Assembly (NCBI GenBank): GCA_002423545.1
Contig: DIWP01000005.1
Location: 29,795 to 90,881, forward strand
DNA from: Thermoleophilia bacterium UBA6103
GTDB lineage: Bacteria > Actinomycetota > Thermoleophilia > UBA2241
Length of the DNA: 61,087 bases
Reading direction: 5' to 3'
Shown: in pieces, positions 17,553 to 26,633 of the stretch
Layout: every line of letters starts with the position of its first letter
How positions within the stretch are numbered: position 1 is the stretch's first letter
Made by a program: the position numbers and the translations under genes
The notes under the pieces: generated by a model
Told to the model about the DNA's origin: nothing
Database searches by the model: none
The model's input: the letters and a program-made list of their open reading frames with translations, nothing else

Positions 17553-20500
17553 TCAGGGCACGGTCGTGCTCTTGAGGATGGTCCCGGCGGCGCCGACGAC
17601 GTAGCCGGCGCCGCCCGGCGACACCACGGCATGCAGATCGGCAGCCGCCCCGGAGCGTAGCGCCGTCCACGTCACGCCGCCGTCGGCGCTGCGCAGCAGG
17701 ACGCCGCGGTCGCCGCAGGTCAGCAGCGACCCCGACGACGTGCGCGTCAGCGAGCGCACGGGCCCGGCGCCGGACAGGTACGCGAGCGACCAGGTGAGGC
17801 CGCCGTCGGCGGTGCGAGCCACGAACCCGCGCGGCTCGTCATCATCGGGGCCCATGTCGTAGCCGGCCGCCCACCCGATCTGCGGCGAGGCGAAGCTCAG
17901 CGCCGTGACCATGCCGCTCGCCGCGAGCACCCGCCGCTCCCACGTCAGCCCGCCGTCGACGGTGCGCAGGACCACGGCATCGGACTCGCCGCGGGCGTCG
18001 CCGCCGCCGACGAAGCCGGCGCTGGCACTCGGGAACGCCACGGCGCTCAGGTCGTCGGCCGTGCCGGCGCTCACGACCGACCAGCCGCTGCCGCCGTCCG
18101 CGGTGCGCAGCATCGTGCCACCGTCGCCGACCGCCCAGCCGCGGGTGGCATCGACCAGCGTCACGGCCCGCAAGGTGCGCCAGGTCGGCGAAGCCTGCCG
18201 CCTCCAGGAGGCGCCGCCGTCCGTACTGCGCGCTATGGCGCCGGCGTCGCCGACGGCGACCGCGGCCGCGCCGCGCGCCGCGACGGCCCGCAGAGGCCCG
18301 GTGGCCGGGACGGAACCGTCGATCCACGAGGCGCCGCCGTCGGCGGTGCGCAGCACCCTGCCGGCGGCGCCCACGGCCATCCCGTGAGCGGCATCGGTGA
18401 AGACGGCGCCGTAGAGCCCGGCCGTAGAGCCCGCCGACCGCAGGCGGCGCGACGCTCCGCGGCGCGCGAACTGCAGCAGCATGCCGGCGTCCCCACCGAC
18501 CCAGCCCGTGCCGGCACCGACGGCGCTCACCGCGTAGAGGTCGGCCATGACGCGCCGGAGTCGCTTCCAGCGGCGGCCGCCGTCGCGCGTCACCAGTGTG
18601 GTGCCGTCGGCTCCCACGATCCAGCCGACGCGCGCATCGACCATACGGACGCCGCTGAGAAGCGCCTTGACCCGGCTCCTCTGCGTGCGCCAGGTGCGTC
18701 CACCGTTGCTCGTCGTGAGGACGGTACCGGCCTCGCCGACCGCCCAGCCCCTGCGGGCCGAGACGAAATGGACGGCGAACAGGGCCGGCAGCCGCGCCGC
18801 CCGCCCGCCGCTCGGCGGCCGGTGGACATCGGCGAGCCGTAACGAGCCGCCCGCGCGTCCTCCGGCTTCCGCCCGGGACCGGTCGCCTTCGTCTCCCGTC
18901 GCCACGCCGGCCGCCGTCGAGGTGCGGCCACGGCCGTCCTCGGCGTCCTCACCGTCGGCGGTCGTCCGCGGCCGCAGGCGGTCCCAGTGGCGGCCGCCGT
19001 CGATGCTGCGCAGCACGAGGCCCTTGTCGCCGACCGCCCAGACGAGCCACCTGTCGACGGCGTACACAGCGTAGAGCGTGTCGCCGGTGCGCGAAGTCTG
19101 GCGCCTCCAGTGACGGCCGCCGTCGGCCGTCGCCAGGATGATGCCGCCCTCACCGACCGCCCAGCCGCGCTTTCTGCTCACAAAGCAGACGCCGAAGAGC
19201 GGCAGCGTCGTGGGCGTGCGTTGCCGTCCCCAGGAGCGGCCGCCGTTGGCGGTACGCACGATCGTGCCGGTGTCGCCGACCGCCCAGGCGAGCTTTCGTC
19301 CCACCATGTCGACGGCGAACAGCGTCGCCCTGGTCGGCGACCTGCGGACGGTCCAGCGGCGGCCGCCGTCGGCGGTCGTGAGCACCGTGCCGGCGTCGCC
19401 GACGGCGATGCCGCGCCGCCGGTCGAAGAAGTCGAGGCCGCCGATGGCATTGCCCTGCGGACGCCGGTTGAGCCACAGCCAGGAGCCGTCGCCGGTGGAG
19501 ACGGCGCGGCCGTCGTGCGGCGCCGCGACGGCGCCCGTCGCCACGTCGTCGACGCCGGCCGCCAGATCGGCGCTGCCGGCCAGCCGCCAGCTCAGACCGT
19601 GATCGTCGCTCATCAACACGAAGCGGTGCAGGTAGTAGCCGGGCCGCGGGCCGCGGCGCCCGCGCAGACGCCAGATGCGCACCAGGGCCCGCTGCCGCGA
19701 CCATTCCGCGCCGCTCATGCTGTTGGCCGAGACGAAGAGGCGACCGCCGTGATCGATCGTCAGCTTGTGGTAGTAGAGCGTATAGCCGCCGGCGGCCGGC
19801 ACCACAAGCAGCCTCGGCGCCTCCCAGACGGCGGCGGTCGGCGGCTGCCCGGCCGCCGCGGCCGGTCGCCGCTGATGAGCGAGCGCCATGTACCCGCCGC
19901 CGCTGAGGTACGCATCGACGCCGCGCCGGTACTGGCGGAACACCAGATGCAGCGTGTCCTGGTCGTCGCAGACGAGCGAGGCGTACGTCTGCCTGCCCAG
20001 CCCGTCGGCGTCGGTCGTTTCCGTCCGATACCCGCTGCCGAGCACGTCGACCGCGGGACTCCAGCCGCCGGTGACGACGTCCGGCTGCAGCGAGACCGTG
20101 TACCGCATCGGCGTGTGGTGAGCCCCGAAGACCACGTGCAGATGACCGCGTGAATCGACGCAGATGCCGGGAGCACAGTGCATGTCGTCCCTGACCGACG
20201 CGTGACCGATCAGCGTGACACCCTGGACGCTGCCACTCTGCGGGTCGTACGTGGCCGCATACATGGGGCTGCCGGGGTCGGCCTTGGAGGCGGTGACCTC
20301 TCCCCAGACGAAATGGGTGAGCGGACGACCGGCGGCCGGCGAGTGATGGGTGACGGCGAACGACGAGGCGCCCGAGTGCTGACCGAAACCGAAGCAGCGC
20401 CGGCTGACCAGGACCGGCGCCGGCACGACGACCCGGTCGCCCTGCCAGCGCGGCTGCAGGACCGAGAAGTCGTAGACGTTGGCCTGCCGGGAGGCGTGCG

Positions 20501-21191
20501 CGGCGCGCTTGGCGAAGACGCCCAGGAACGGCGGCCCGTCGATGCGGTTGTGACCGACGAAGTACTCGTGGGCGATGTCACCGGCCGGCAGCTGCACGAC
20601 CTGCCAGCTGCGACACGCATCACGCGATGCCAGGAGAACGTTGCGCAGGCTGCCGTCGGTCAGCTCGATCGTCAGCACCGTGTAGGCACGATCCTGTGAG
20701 TCGAAGACGATGCGCTCGCACATCCAGCCGGCGGCGTAGTAGGTGTCCTTGAACGTCGGGAAGGCAGCGCGGACGGCGGCCAGCAGGCCGCGCCGCTCCC
20801 AGACACCGTCCCCGAGAGCATGGACGAACGATGTGCGATGCAGGTCGGAGCCGCGGCTGCGGATGAACGGCCGATCCTGGGAGTCGAAGCCGGGGATGTT
20901 GCGCGTGTAGGAGGGGGCGTAGCCGAACTGGTCGAAGAGGCTGAGCCCCCGACGCAGCACCAGCGGAGCGGTGGACGGATCGACACGGCCGGCAGCACCG
21001 GAGGCGGCCGACGCACGGCCCGGCGCCACCAGCGCCACGGACAGCGCAGCCACAGCCACCGCTATCACAGCCAGCGCCATCGCGCCGGCCACACCCGGCA
21101 TGAGCTTCGGCGTCGCACAGCGGACGCGCCGGGCGCCGGCGCCGGGCGCCGACGCACGGCCGGCCCGGTGTTGCGGTACGAACGACGTCAT
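17553..21191 (-). CDS. Large secreted BNR/YCF48-repeat beta-propeller protein
   Basis: About 1212 aa. A hydrophobic signal/TM segment (about residues 31-60) is followed by an N-terminal region (about 75-560) with BNR-like phrases (FDSQDRAYTVLTIEL, VCDDQDTLHLVFRQY). It then has about 13 tandem YCF48-type repeats of the form VGDxGTxLxTxDGGxxW, for example VGDAGTVLTTADGGRRW and VGDGGTMLRTADGG. These fold as beta-propellers. Similar repeats occur in photosystem II assembly factor YCF48, but here the protein is extracellular, so photosynthesis is not implied. ATG 21189-21191 is chosen; an ATG at 21203 also fits. Start uncertain, no ribosome site at either. Confidence 0.85.
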   Translation of the reverse strand: MTSFVPQHRAGRASAPGAGARRVRCATPKLMPGVAGAMALAVIAVAVAALSVALVAPGRASAASGAAGRVDPSTAPLVLRRGLSLFDQFGYAPSYTRNIPGFDSQDRPFIRSRGSDLHRTSFVHALGDGVWERRGLLAAVRAAFPTFKDTYYAAGWMCERIVFDSQDRAYTVLTIELTDGSLRNVLLASRDACRSWQVVQLPAGDIAHEYFVGHNRIDGPPFLGVFAKRAAHASRQANVYDFSVLQPRWQGDRVVVPAPVLVSRRCFGFGQHSGASSFAVTHHSPAAGRPLTHFVWGEVTASKADPGSPMYAATYDPQSGSVQGVTLIGHASVRDDMHCAPGICVDSRGHLHVVFGAHHTPMRYTVSLQPDVVTGGWSPAVDVLGSGYRTETTDADGLGRQTYASLVCDDQDTLHLVFRQYRRGVDAYLSGGGYMALAHQRRPAAAAGQPPTAAVWEAPRLLVVPAAGGYTLYYHKLTIDHGGRLFVSANSMSGAEWSRQRALVRIWRLRGRRGPRPGYYLHRFVLMSDDHGLSWRLAGSADLAAGVDDVATGAVAAPHDGRAVSTGDGSWLWLNRRPQGNAIGGLDFFDRRRGIAVGDAGTVLTTADGGRRWTVRRSPTRATLFAVDMVGRKLAWAVGDTGTIVRTANGGRSWGRQRTPTTLPLFGVCFVSRKRGWAVGEGGIILATADGGRHWRRQTSRTGDTLYAVYAVDRWLVWAVGDKGLVLRSIDGGRHWDRLRPRTTADGEDAEDGRGRTSTAAGVATGDEGDRSRAEAGGRAGGSLRLADVHRPPSGGRAARLPALFAVHFVSARRGWAVGEAGTVLTTSNGGRTWRTQRSRVKALLSGVRMVDARVGWIVGADGTTLVTRDGGRRWKRLRRVMADLYAVSAVGAGTGWVGGDAGMLLQFARRGASRRLRSAGSTAGLYGAVFTDAAHGMAVGAAGRVLRTADGGASWIDGSVPATGPLRAVAARGAAAVAVGDAGAIARSTDGGASWRRQASPTWRTLRAVTLVDATRGWAVGDGGTMLRTADGGSGWSVVSAGTADDLSAVAFPSASAGFVGGGDARGESDAVVLRTVDGGLTWERRVLAASGMVTALSFASPQIGWAAGYDMGPDDDEPRGFVARTADGGLTWSLAYLSGAGPVRSLTRTSSGSLLTCGDRGVLLRSADGGVTWTALRSGAAADLHAVVSPGGAGYVVGAAGTILKSTTVP

Positions 21192-21214
21192 CCTGCGTGG
21201 CATACTACAGCGCC

Positions 21215-21637
21215 GTGTGGGTCACCGTTCATCTGTACGCAGGCCTGGCGCTCGGCGCCGCCATCCCGGCGCCTTGGTGGGCGCTGACGCTCATCGTGCT
21301 CGCCTCGCATGTGCTGCTCGATCTGGTGCCGCACTGGGACTACACACGCACCGAGCATCCGGTGCGCTACGGGGCACTGGACTTCGGTGCCGCGGTGCTG
21401 ACGGTGATCGTCGGATATGTCGCGTTCGGCGCCTCGGTCGGCCTGCTTGCGCTCGGCGTCATCTCCGCCGCCCCCGACTTCGACGTGCTCTACAACGCCG
21501 CCCGCGGCCGGCAGGGCGACTACTGGTGGCCGAGCCACTGGAAGAGCTTCCCGCACGGGTCGTGCGCGCCGCTGCCCGGCATCCTCACGCAGGCTGCGGT
21601 TATGGCGGCGAGCTGCCTGACGCTGGCGCTCGTCTGA
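21215..21637 (+). CDS. Small polytopic membrane protein resembling DUF457/YdjM-type proteins
   Basis: 140 aa, about three TM helices. SHVLLDLVPHWDY near residue 30 resembles the His/Asp motif of the DUF457 predicted metal-dependent membrane hydrolases, with APDFDV and a C-terminal hydrophobic helix. No ribosome site is visible. CATACT (21201-21206) ends 8 bases before GTG 21215, which would fit leaderless transcription; GTG 21197 in the same frame is an alternative. It is divergent from the YCF48-repeat gene. Confidence 0.65.
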   Translation: MWVTVHLYAGLALGAAIPAPWWALTLIVLASHVLLDLVPHWDYTRTEHPVRYGALDFGAAVLTVIVGYVAFGASVGLLALGVISAAPDFDVLYNAARGRQGDYWWPSHWKSFPHGSCAPLPGILTQAAVMAASCLTLALV

Positions 21638-21723
21638 GAGATCCGACCACGCGGCCGCCGCTTCGCGGCCGCCCGACGCCAGCACGGCCGTGACCGCCCG
21701 TGCGGCCGCCGACCGCTCGCAGT

Positions 21724-22533
21724 TCAGTTCAGACGCTTGAGGCGGGCGCGGAAGACCTTGACGCTGGAGTACTGCCAGTCTCCGTGCGCGCTGCGACGGC
21801 CCAGCAGATCCTTGTAGTACTTGCTGCGGGTAGCCATCGAGTGACCGATGACCTGCGTGGTACGGATGCGGTACTTCTTCTGCAGCCAGCGCACGAGGCG
21901 CAGGCCGGCCTTGACCTGCTTCTTCCGATCCAGGATCTGCCTGTCTGCCCACAGGACGCCCCCGTTGGCCTCCTGCACGAACTCGATGCCGATCGCCACG
22001 TGGTTGAGACCGTAGCAGTGGCGCGTCCGCACACGCGTGCCGACGAGCTGGTAGATGGTCCCGTCCTTGTCGATGATGAAATGCGCTGCCGGTCCGGGGA
22101 GCTCGTGGAACTCGGGGTCGGCGACGTTGTTGGAGAAGTAGTTCCAGGTGCTCCTCCAGTTGCCGCCGGCCGTGAAGTGCAACACGATGAGCTTGGGCTT
22201 GAGCCGCCAGCTGCGCTGCCCGTAGTGGCGCTTGCAGTACGCGGCCATCTGCGCCTTGCGCGTGGCGCCGAACGGTACCGGCTTCCAGACGATGCGCGGC
22301 TTGGTGACGACCCGCGCCTCGGCGGCGCCGGCCTCCGATGCCTGCCCCAGGACCGGCGCCGAACGATCGCTCACCGCCGTCAGAGCGGCCGCAGTGAGCA
22401 GCACGAGCAGGGCGCCGCCGAGAGCGCCCAGCCCGGCGACGCGAGACCAGTGCAGCCCGGCGACACGAGACCGGTGCAGGCGCGGCCGGCAGAGGGTGCT
22501 GTGGAGACGGCGGGATGTGCGTCGGAGGCTCAT
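21724..22533 (-). CDS. Secreted N-acetylmuramoyl-L-alanine amidase (amidase_2 fold)
   Basis: 269 aa cell-wall hydrolase. An Arg-rich N-terminus and TM/signal helix (about 30-55) precede a PGRP/amidase_2 domain (about 95-240). Zinc-ligand regions visible are LIVLHFTAGG and a later VIGHSM; AAHFIIDKDGTIYQL and YGLNHVAIGIEFV are family-conserved strands. ATG 22531-22533 is chosen because TACAAT on the minus strand ends 7 bases before it, as in a leaderless gene; ATG 22542 lies inside that spacing. Confidence 0.88.
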   Translation of the reverse strand: MSLRRTSRRLHSTLCRPRLHRSRVAGLHWSRVAGLGALGGALLVLLTAAALTAVSDRSAPVLGQASEAGAAEARVVTKPRIVWKPVPFGATRKAQMAAYCKRHYGQRSWRLKPKLIVLHFTAGGNWRSTWNYFSNNVADPEFHELPGPAAHFIIDKDGTIYQLVGTRVRTRHCYGLNHVAIGIEFVQEANGGVLWADRQILDRKKQVKAGLRLVRWLQKKYRIRTTQVIGHSMATRSKYYKDLLGRRSAHGDWQYSSVKVFRARLKRLN

Positions 22534-22540
22534 CCTGTCC

Positions 22541-22546
22541 ATTGTA
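22541..22546 (-). promoter_or_regulatory. -10 box TACAAT for a leaderless amidase transcript
   Basis: Minus-strand TACAAT is followed by GGACAGG and then ATG. Transcription would start at or just before the A of the start codon. It lies back to back with a plus-strand TACGCT at 22555-22560 that may serve tRNA-Ser(GCT). Confidence 0.5.
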
Positions 22547-22597
22547 CCGTGTGGTACGCTACGGTGCCCCGGCGCCGCGTGTGCGCCGTGGCCGTGC

Positions 22598-22690
22598 GGA
22601 GACGTGGCCGAGTGGCTGAAGGCAGCCGCCTGCTAAGCGGTTAACGGGTGTAAAGCTCGTTCCCGGGTTCGAATCCCGGCGTCTCCGCCA
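22598..22690 (+). tRNA. tRNA-Ser(GCT)
   Basis: Acceptor GGAGACG pairs with CGTCTCC, discriminator G, encoded CCA. Anticodon loop CTGCTAA gives GCT. Long variable arm and T-loop GGTTCGAATCC. Confidence 0.96.
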
Positions 22691-22816
22691 GTCTGCGCAA
22701 GGACGTCGCCGACGTGCAGATCAGCCCGCACCAGCCGTCTCGAGTCCCCCGTCGAGCGATCGGCTCCCGGGTTCCAGCGATGGCCGCCGTGGTTTTCCGC
22801 GGTCGAGAGTCTCGCG

Positions 22817-22822
22817 TATACT
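22817..22822 (+). promoter_or_regulatory. -10 box TATACT of tRNA-Arg
   Basis: TATACT in CGCGTATACTGTTC lies 13 bases before the tRNA-Arg 5' end. Confidence 0.55.
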
Positions 22823-22835
22823 GTTCGTCCCTCGT

Positions 22836-22912
22836 GCGCTCGTAGCTCAGTCGGATAGAGCGTCGGTCTACGAAACCGAAGGTCGCAGGTTCGAATCCTG
22901 CCGGGCGCACCA
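22836..22912 (+). tRNA. tRNA-Arg(ACG)
   Basis: Acceptor GCGCTCG pairs with CGGGCGC (one T-G wobble), discriminator A, encoded CCA. Stem TCGGT/ACCGA holds loop CTACGAA, anticodon ACG, which is normally deaminated to ICG by TadA; tadA is also in this window. Confidence 0.96.
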
Positions 22913-22937
22913 CCAGTCTGTCGTGTTCCGCTTGCGT

Positions 22938-22983
22938 CATCACGACAGTCATCACGACAGTCATCACGACAGTCATCACGACA
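22938..22983. repeat. Four tandem 12-bp repeats
   Basis: CATCACGACAGT repeated at 22938, 22950, 22962 and 22974 (last copy truncated to CATCACGACA). It lies in the 317-bp gap between tRNA-Arg and the oxidoreductase gene, where no gene was recognised. Unit length is a multiple of three, but no convincing coding frame crosses it. Confidence 0.85.
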
Positions 22984-23229
22984 ACGTTTCTCGCTGCAAG
23001 TGAGCAGGCGGTCGCCTGCCCGGTCGCTTACGGTCGACATCGTAGCCGCCATTTTCGGGGGCACGGTATCGGTCTCGAGGTCCTGCGCGAGTCGCGCGAG
23101 CGCCTGGAACACGATCGCCTCGTTCGACCCGCAGTTGCGCTTCGACGGGCTCCCCGGAAGTGCGACCGGCTCCGCGCCGCTTCCGCCCTTGGGCCGGCTC
23201 ACAGGGTGCGCCCGAGTCAAGTATCCGCG

Positions 23230-24393
23230 TCACGCGTCAGTGAGGGCCTGGCCCCTCGCCCCCTTGTGGAAGATGCAGCCCAGCCCACGATCGACGATGA
23301 GGTCCAGGCACTTGTTGCAGGAGATGCACTTCGCCGGTGTGAGGTCGCCGTCCCGCCATCGCGCCGCCAGGTGGGGTTCGCGGATGAAGGGGCGGCACAG
23401 TGACACCGCGTCGATGCGCTCGAGGGCCTCGGCGATCCGCCGGGGATCGCGCCAGCCTTCGACTGAGATCACCGGGCAGCTGACGCGGTCCTTGATGGTC
23501 AGTGCGTAGGCGAAGAACCGGCCCTCGGGGATGGGCGCCGGCATGATGTGGTCCCAGCCGTTGCGCCGGGCGCCCTCGGGCGTGCCGGCACTCACCTCGA
23601 TGGCGTCGATCCCGAGCCGGTCGAGTTGAGCGGCAACCCGAGCGGCTTCGTCTGGCTGCAGGCCGCCGGGCCAGCCGTCGTGGGCGCTCATCTTGATGAG
23701 GACGGGGAAGCCGGCGCCGACGGCGCCGCGCACGGCTTCGTAGACCTCGTACAGGAGGCGGGCGCGGCGCCGGAGCGAGCCGCCGTAGGCGTCCTCGCGC
23801 CGGTTCCGCGCAGGGCTCAGGAACTGGTCGATCAGGTAGCCATGGGCAGCGTGGATCTGCACGGCGTCGAAGCCGGCCTCGCGGGCTCTCGACGCCGCCC
23901 GCGCATAGTCGCCTACGACGCCGGCGATCTGCGTCTTCGTCAGCGCCCGCACCGGTGCCTCGCAGACGGGATCGACCGTCTCGGCCGACGGTCCGTACGG
24001 CCCCTCCTTCTCGGCCACCATCACCGGGCGGAGCGTTGACCCGCTGTGCAGCAGCTGCGCAGCGAGCAGGCCGCCGGCATCGTGCACCGCGTCGCACATC
24101 CTGCGCAGCGGCCCGATCAGCGCGTCGTGGTCGATCCCTGTGACGTTGGTGGCTCCCCGGCCCTCGCGGCTGATGAAGGCGCTGCCGGCGATGACCAGGC
24201 CGACGCCGCCTCGCGCCAGATTGGAGGTGAGGTCGACGAGCCGTTGGGTGGGCGCACCGGCTCCGGTCGAAAGCCCCTCCTCGGTGGCGCTGCGCACGAG
24301 GCCATTGGGAATCTCAAGAGACCCCAGCCGCCAGGGGTGGAAGATGCAGCCGATGTCTCTGTCCTGCGGATTGCTCCGCGCAGGGGGTGTCAT
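23230..24393 (-). CDS. NADH:flavin oxidoreductase, old yellow enzyme family with C-terminal cysteines
   Basis: 387 aa FMN-dependent TIM-barrel reductase of the 2,4-dienoyl-CoA reductase/TMADH branch. Signature HAAHGYLIDQFLSP (substrate His pair) is followed by a conserved NRREDAYGGS. The C-terminus has CISCNKC plus a later Cys in GLGCIFH, the spacing used to bind one 4Fe-4S cluster. The usual C-terminal FAD/NAD domains of full-length family members are missing, so an external reductant is expected. ATG 24391-24393 follows AGGAG by 7 nt. Substrate not predictable. Confidence 0.9.
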   Translation of the reverse strand: MTPPARSNPQDRDIGCIFHPWRLGSLEIPNGLVRSATEEGLSTGAGAPTQRLVDLTSNLARGGVGLVIAGSAFISREGRGATNVTGIDHDALIGPLRRMCDAVHDAGGLLAAQLLHSGSTLRPVMVAEKEGPYGPSAETVDPVCEAPVRALTKTQIAGVVGDYARAASRAREAGFDAVQIHAAHGYLIDQFLSPARNRREDAYGGSLRRRARLLYEVYEAVRGAVGAGFPVLIKMSAHDGWPGGLQPDEAARVAAQLDRLGIDAIEVSAGTPEGARRNGWDHIMPAPIPEGRFFAYALTIKDRVSCPVISVEGWRDPRRIAEALERIDAVSLCRPFIREPHLAARWRDGDLTPAKCISCNKCLDLIVDRGLGCIFHKGARGQALTDA

Positions 24394-24743
24394 GCTCGCT
24401 CCTGGCTCGCCTTGCTCCACGCTCCTGCCGCACCAAGGCCTGAGGCCGCGTGGGGCGTGGCGACAGTACCACGGGTCTGCGCCCGCCGTGGCGGTCGGTC
24501 AAAGCCGCCGACTCATGATCAGCCGGTCGCTGGCTGGAGTCCAGCTGGGCCCACGGTCACGTACTCGAACGCTGGTCAAGCAGCCGCCGTACCTCTTCGC
24601 GAAGGTTCGAGAATCGTCCACTGAGGTGCACCACCTTACCCCGCCTGGGGCTTGGGGCTTCCTGTTCCGCGTGAGGTATCGCGACGGCCCGCGTGCTTCG
24701 CGGTGATGGGCAGCATGTCCTCACCTCGTGTCCTCGTCTTTCC
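24394..24743. other. Intergenic region without a recognised gene
   Basis: 350 bp between two minus-strand genes. Short open frames exist on both strands but none has a start signal or recognisable protein. The minus strand near 24557-24640 could encode a basic/hydrophobic peptide (VVHLSGRFSNLREEVRRLL) that might be a remnant; this is weak. Confidence 0.4.
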
Positions 24744-25880
24744 TCACCCCGCAGCGTCGAACGACAAACCGAGCGGCCGCGCCGGCGGCGACAGCGGGCT
24801 GTGCGGCAGGCCCGGCGCCGGCTCGAGCTCGTTGAAGCCGGACGGGGCCACGTCGTTGGGGGCATCGGCGTAGAAGAGGCTGGCCAGCGCCTGGACCTGA
24901 CTGCGCCCCGGCCCCAGCTCGAACTGGCCGCCGCCGTACAGCGTGATGCCGCGCTCCTGCGCCCGCCCGATGCAGTCGAACAGTGCCTGCGCGGTGCCGA
25001 AGCGCGAGGGCTTGATGTTCAGGTAGCGCGGCACGTCGAGGGCGGTGACGCGCGCCATCAGCTCCACGTCGGCCCAGGAGTGGATCGGCGCGTCCCAGCT
25101 CAGCCGCTCCAGTGAGTCGCCGAGCGCCGAGCACGTGGCCCCGGTCACGGCGGCGTCCTCCACTATGGCGTCCGGGAACCGCCGCACGACGCGGGCGTAC
25201 AGCGCCGGGTCGGGCTCCACGTCGACCGGCGTGCCGCGGTAGTAGCCCTTGAAGTCCACCACGCGCACCGCACCGGTGGCCGCGATGCGCTCCACCAGCT
25301 CGTCGTCCCAGTCGGGCGTGGGGTCGAGCTTGAACTCCAGCTCCGGGTAGAGAGCGAGCCAGGGCCGGATGTCGAGGCGGGTGGAGACGACGAAGCGCAG
25401 CGGCCGGTACGGAAGGTCCACGGCCGCTCCCAGCGAGAGCCGGCTCTGCCGGAGCGCCAGATCGAGAGCGGCGCTCTCGAAGGCCCAGCGCCGATGCTGC
25501 CGCGACATGTCGCTGAGCGGCGGCCGGGAGAACAGGCCGGCCCCTCCCGGTGACATCGCCGACAGGTGCTCGGCGGGGTCGACGGCGGAGTCGGCGGTGA
25601 ACCCGGTCGGTGGCCCCGCCGCCTCAAGCTCGCCGAGCAGGGCCGAGAAGCTCGCCAGCGTGAAGCTCCCGGCGAGCGGCAACCCGCGCGGGTAGTCCTC
25701 GTGATCCTCGGCGTCGTAGGTGACGTCCTCCCCCACCCCGACGGCGCCGTCACGGCCTTCCAGCCTCACCACCGTGGAGACGCGCACGAAGCCGCTGGAG
25801 ACGGCCCGCTCGAGGCGCTCCACCGCATAGCCGCTCACGTCCAGCGGCAGCGCTGCCAGCTGCTCCCAGGCTCGACTCAT
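24744..25880 (-). CDS. Enolase-superfamily enzyme of unknown substrate
   Basis: 378 aa with a mandelate-racemase/muconate-lactonizing type barrel. Candidate active-site strands, in order: LEFKLDPT, VVDFKGYYRG, IVEDAAVTG, a barrel segment HSWADVELM, LNIKPSRFG and a C-terminal GGGQFELGPGRSQ. These sit where superfamily members place the acid/base lysine and the Asp/Glu metal ligands, but the exact residues differ from o-succinylbenzoate synthase or dipeptide epimerase, so I do not name a reaction. ATG 25878-25880 follows GGGAGG at 5 nt. It is unrelated to the enolase-like gene at 53186. Confidence 0.75.
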   Translation of the reverse strand: MSRAWEQLAALPLDVSGYAVERLERAVSSGFVRVSTVVRLEGRDGAVGVGEDVTYDAEDHEDYPRGLPLAGSFTLASFSALLGELEAAGPPTGFTADSAVDPAEHLSAMSPGGAGLFSRPPLSDMSRQHRRWAFESAALDLALRQSRLSLGAAVDLPYRPLRFVVSTRLDIRPWLALYPELEFKLDPTPDWDDELVERIAATGAVRVVDFKGYYRGTPVDVEPDPALYARVVRRFPDAIVEDAAVTGATCSALGDSLERLSWDAPIHSWADVELMARVTALDVPRYLNIKPSRFGTAQALFDCIGRAQERGITLYGGGQFELGPGRSQVQALASLFYADAPNDVAPSGFNELEPAPGLPHSPLSPPARPLGLSFDAAG

Positions 25881-26013
25881 CCGGACCTCCCTTCCGCCCG
25901 TCAGTCTGCCCGCCGCAGCGTCGCACGACACGCCGCGGCGTTCCCCGACCCTGCTGTCAGGAGGCTCCGCAACCGATAGAGTGAGGAGAGCCGGACCGGG
26001 ACGAGGGACCACC

Positions 26014-26478
26014 GTGAGCGAGCTGCGCTTTCCACGCCATCAGTACTACATGCGCCTGGCGCTGCGCGAGGCGGAACGGGCGGCCGAGCACGACGACGTG
26101 CCCATCGGAGCGGTCATCGTGCGCGACGGCGAGGTGATCGCCACGGCCGGCAACGAGCGCGAGCTGCGCCGTGATCCCCTGGCGCACGCCGAGATCCTGG
26201 CCATCGGCGAGGCCGCCCGACACCTCGGCGGCTGGCGGCTGCTCAACACCGTCATCTACGTCACGCTCGAGCCCTGCCCGATGTGCGCCGGGGCGATCGT
26301 GCAGGCGCGCATCCCGCACCTGGTGTTCGGCGCCCTCGACGACAAGGCCGGAGCCGCCGGCAGCCTCTACAACATCGTGCAGGACCCGCGGCTCAACCAC
26401 AACGTGGAGGTCACGGCCGGCGTGCTGGAAGACGAGTCACAGGCGCTGCTGCACGAGTTTTTCTCACGCAAGCGCTGA
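26014..26478 (+). CDS. tadA: tRNA adenosine(34) deaminase TadA
   Basis: 154 aa zinc enzyme converting A34 to inosine in tRNA-Arg(ACG), which is encoded nearby. Catalytic HAE in DPLAHAEILAIGEA and zinc motif PCPMCAGAI are both present; FGALDDKAGAAGS and VEVTAGVLEDE are family-typical. GTG 26014 follows GAGGG by 7 nt; an in-frame GTG at 25981 is possible. Substrate assignment is secure because of the full CDA/TadA motif set and length. Confidence 0.95.
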   Translation: MSELRFPRHQYYMRLALREAERAAEHDDVPIGAVIVRDGEVIATAGNERELRRDPLAHAEILAIGEAARHLGGWRLLNTVIYVTLEPCPMCAGAIVQARIPHLVFGALDDKAGAAGSLYNIVQDPRLNHNVEVTAGVLEDESQALLHEFFSRKR

Positions 26479-26591
26479 CGGGGCAGCGACCCGCTGAGAG
26501 GCCGGTCGAGGCGCTCGCAGGAGGGGACGAGACGCGGGTGTCATTTTGGAGAGCGGCTGCCGATAAGGAGCGATGTGACCCCATCTGACGA

Positions 26592-26612
26592 CGGGCCGGC
26601 GACGCCGGCCCG
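26592..26612 (+). terminator. Hairpin between tadA and the M20 peptidase gene
   Basis: CGGGCCGGC and GCCGGCCCG form a 9-bp perfect stem with a 3-base loop, 21 bp before the next start codon. It may end tadA transcription or act on the downstream leader. Confidence 0.4.
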
Positions 26613-26633
26613 CGCACGACAAAGGAGCGCACG

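Noticed and set aside
17553..21191. Photosystem II assembly role for the YCF48-repeat protein
   Set aside because: The protein has a signal peptide and no photosynthesis genes are present; the repeats alone do not imply that function.
22938..22983. CRISPR-like array
   Set aside because: The repeats are 12 bp and directly abutting, with no spacers and no cas genes nearby; this is a simple tandem repeat.
22633..23220. Long minus-strand open frame across tRNA-Ser, tRNA-Arg and the 12-bp repeats
   Set aside because: It runs antisense through two tRNAs and gives CRDD repeats from the tandem DNA; no start signal or recognisable protein.
24140..24706. Open frames in the gap before the enolase-superfamily gene
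   Set aside because: They overlap a well-supported gene in another frame or lack start signals and homology; treated as non-coding.
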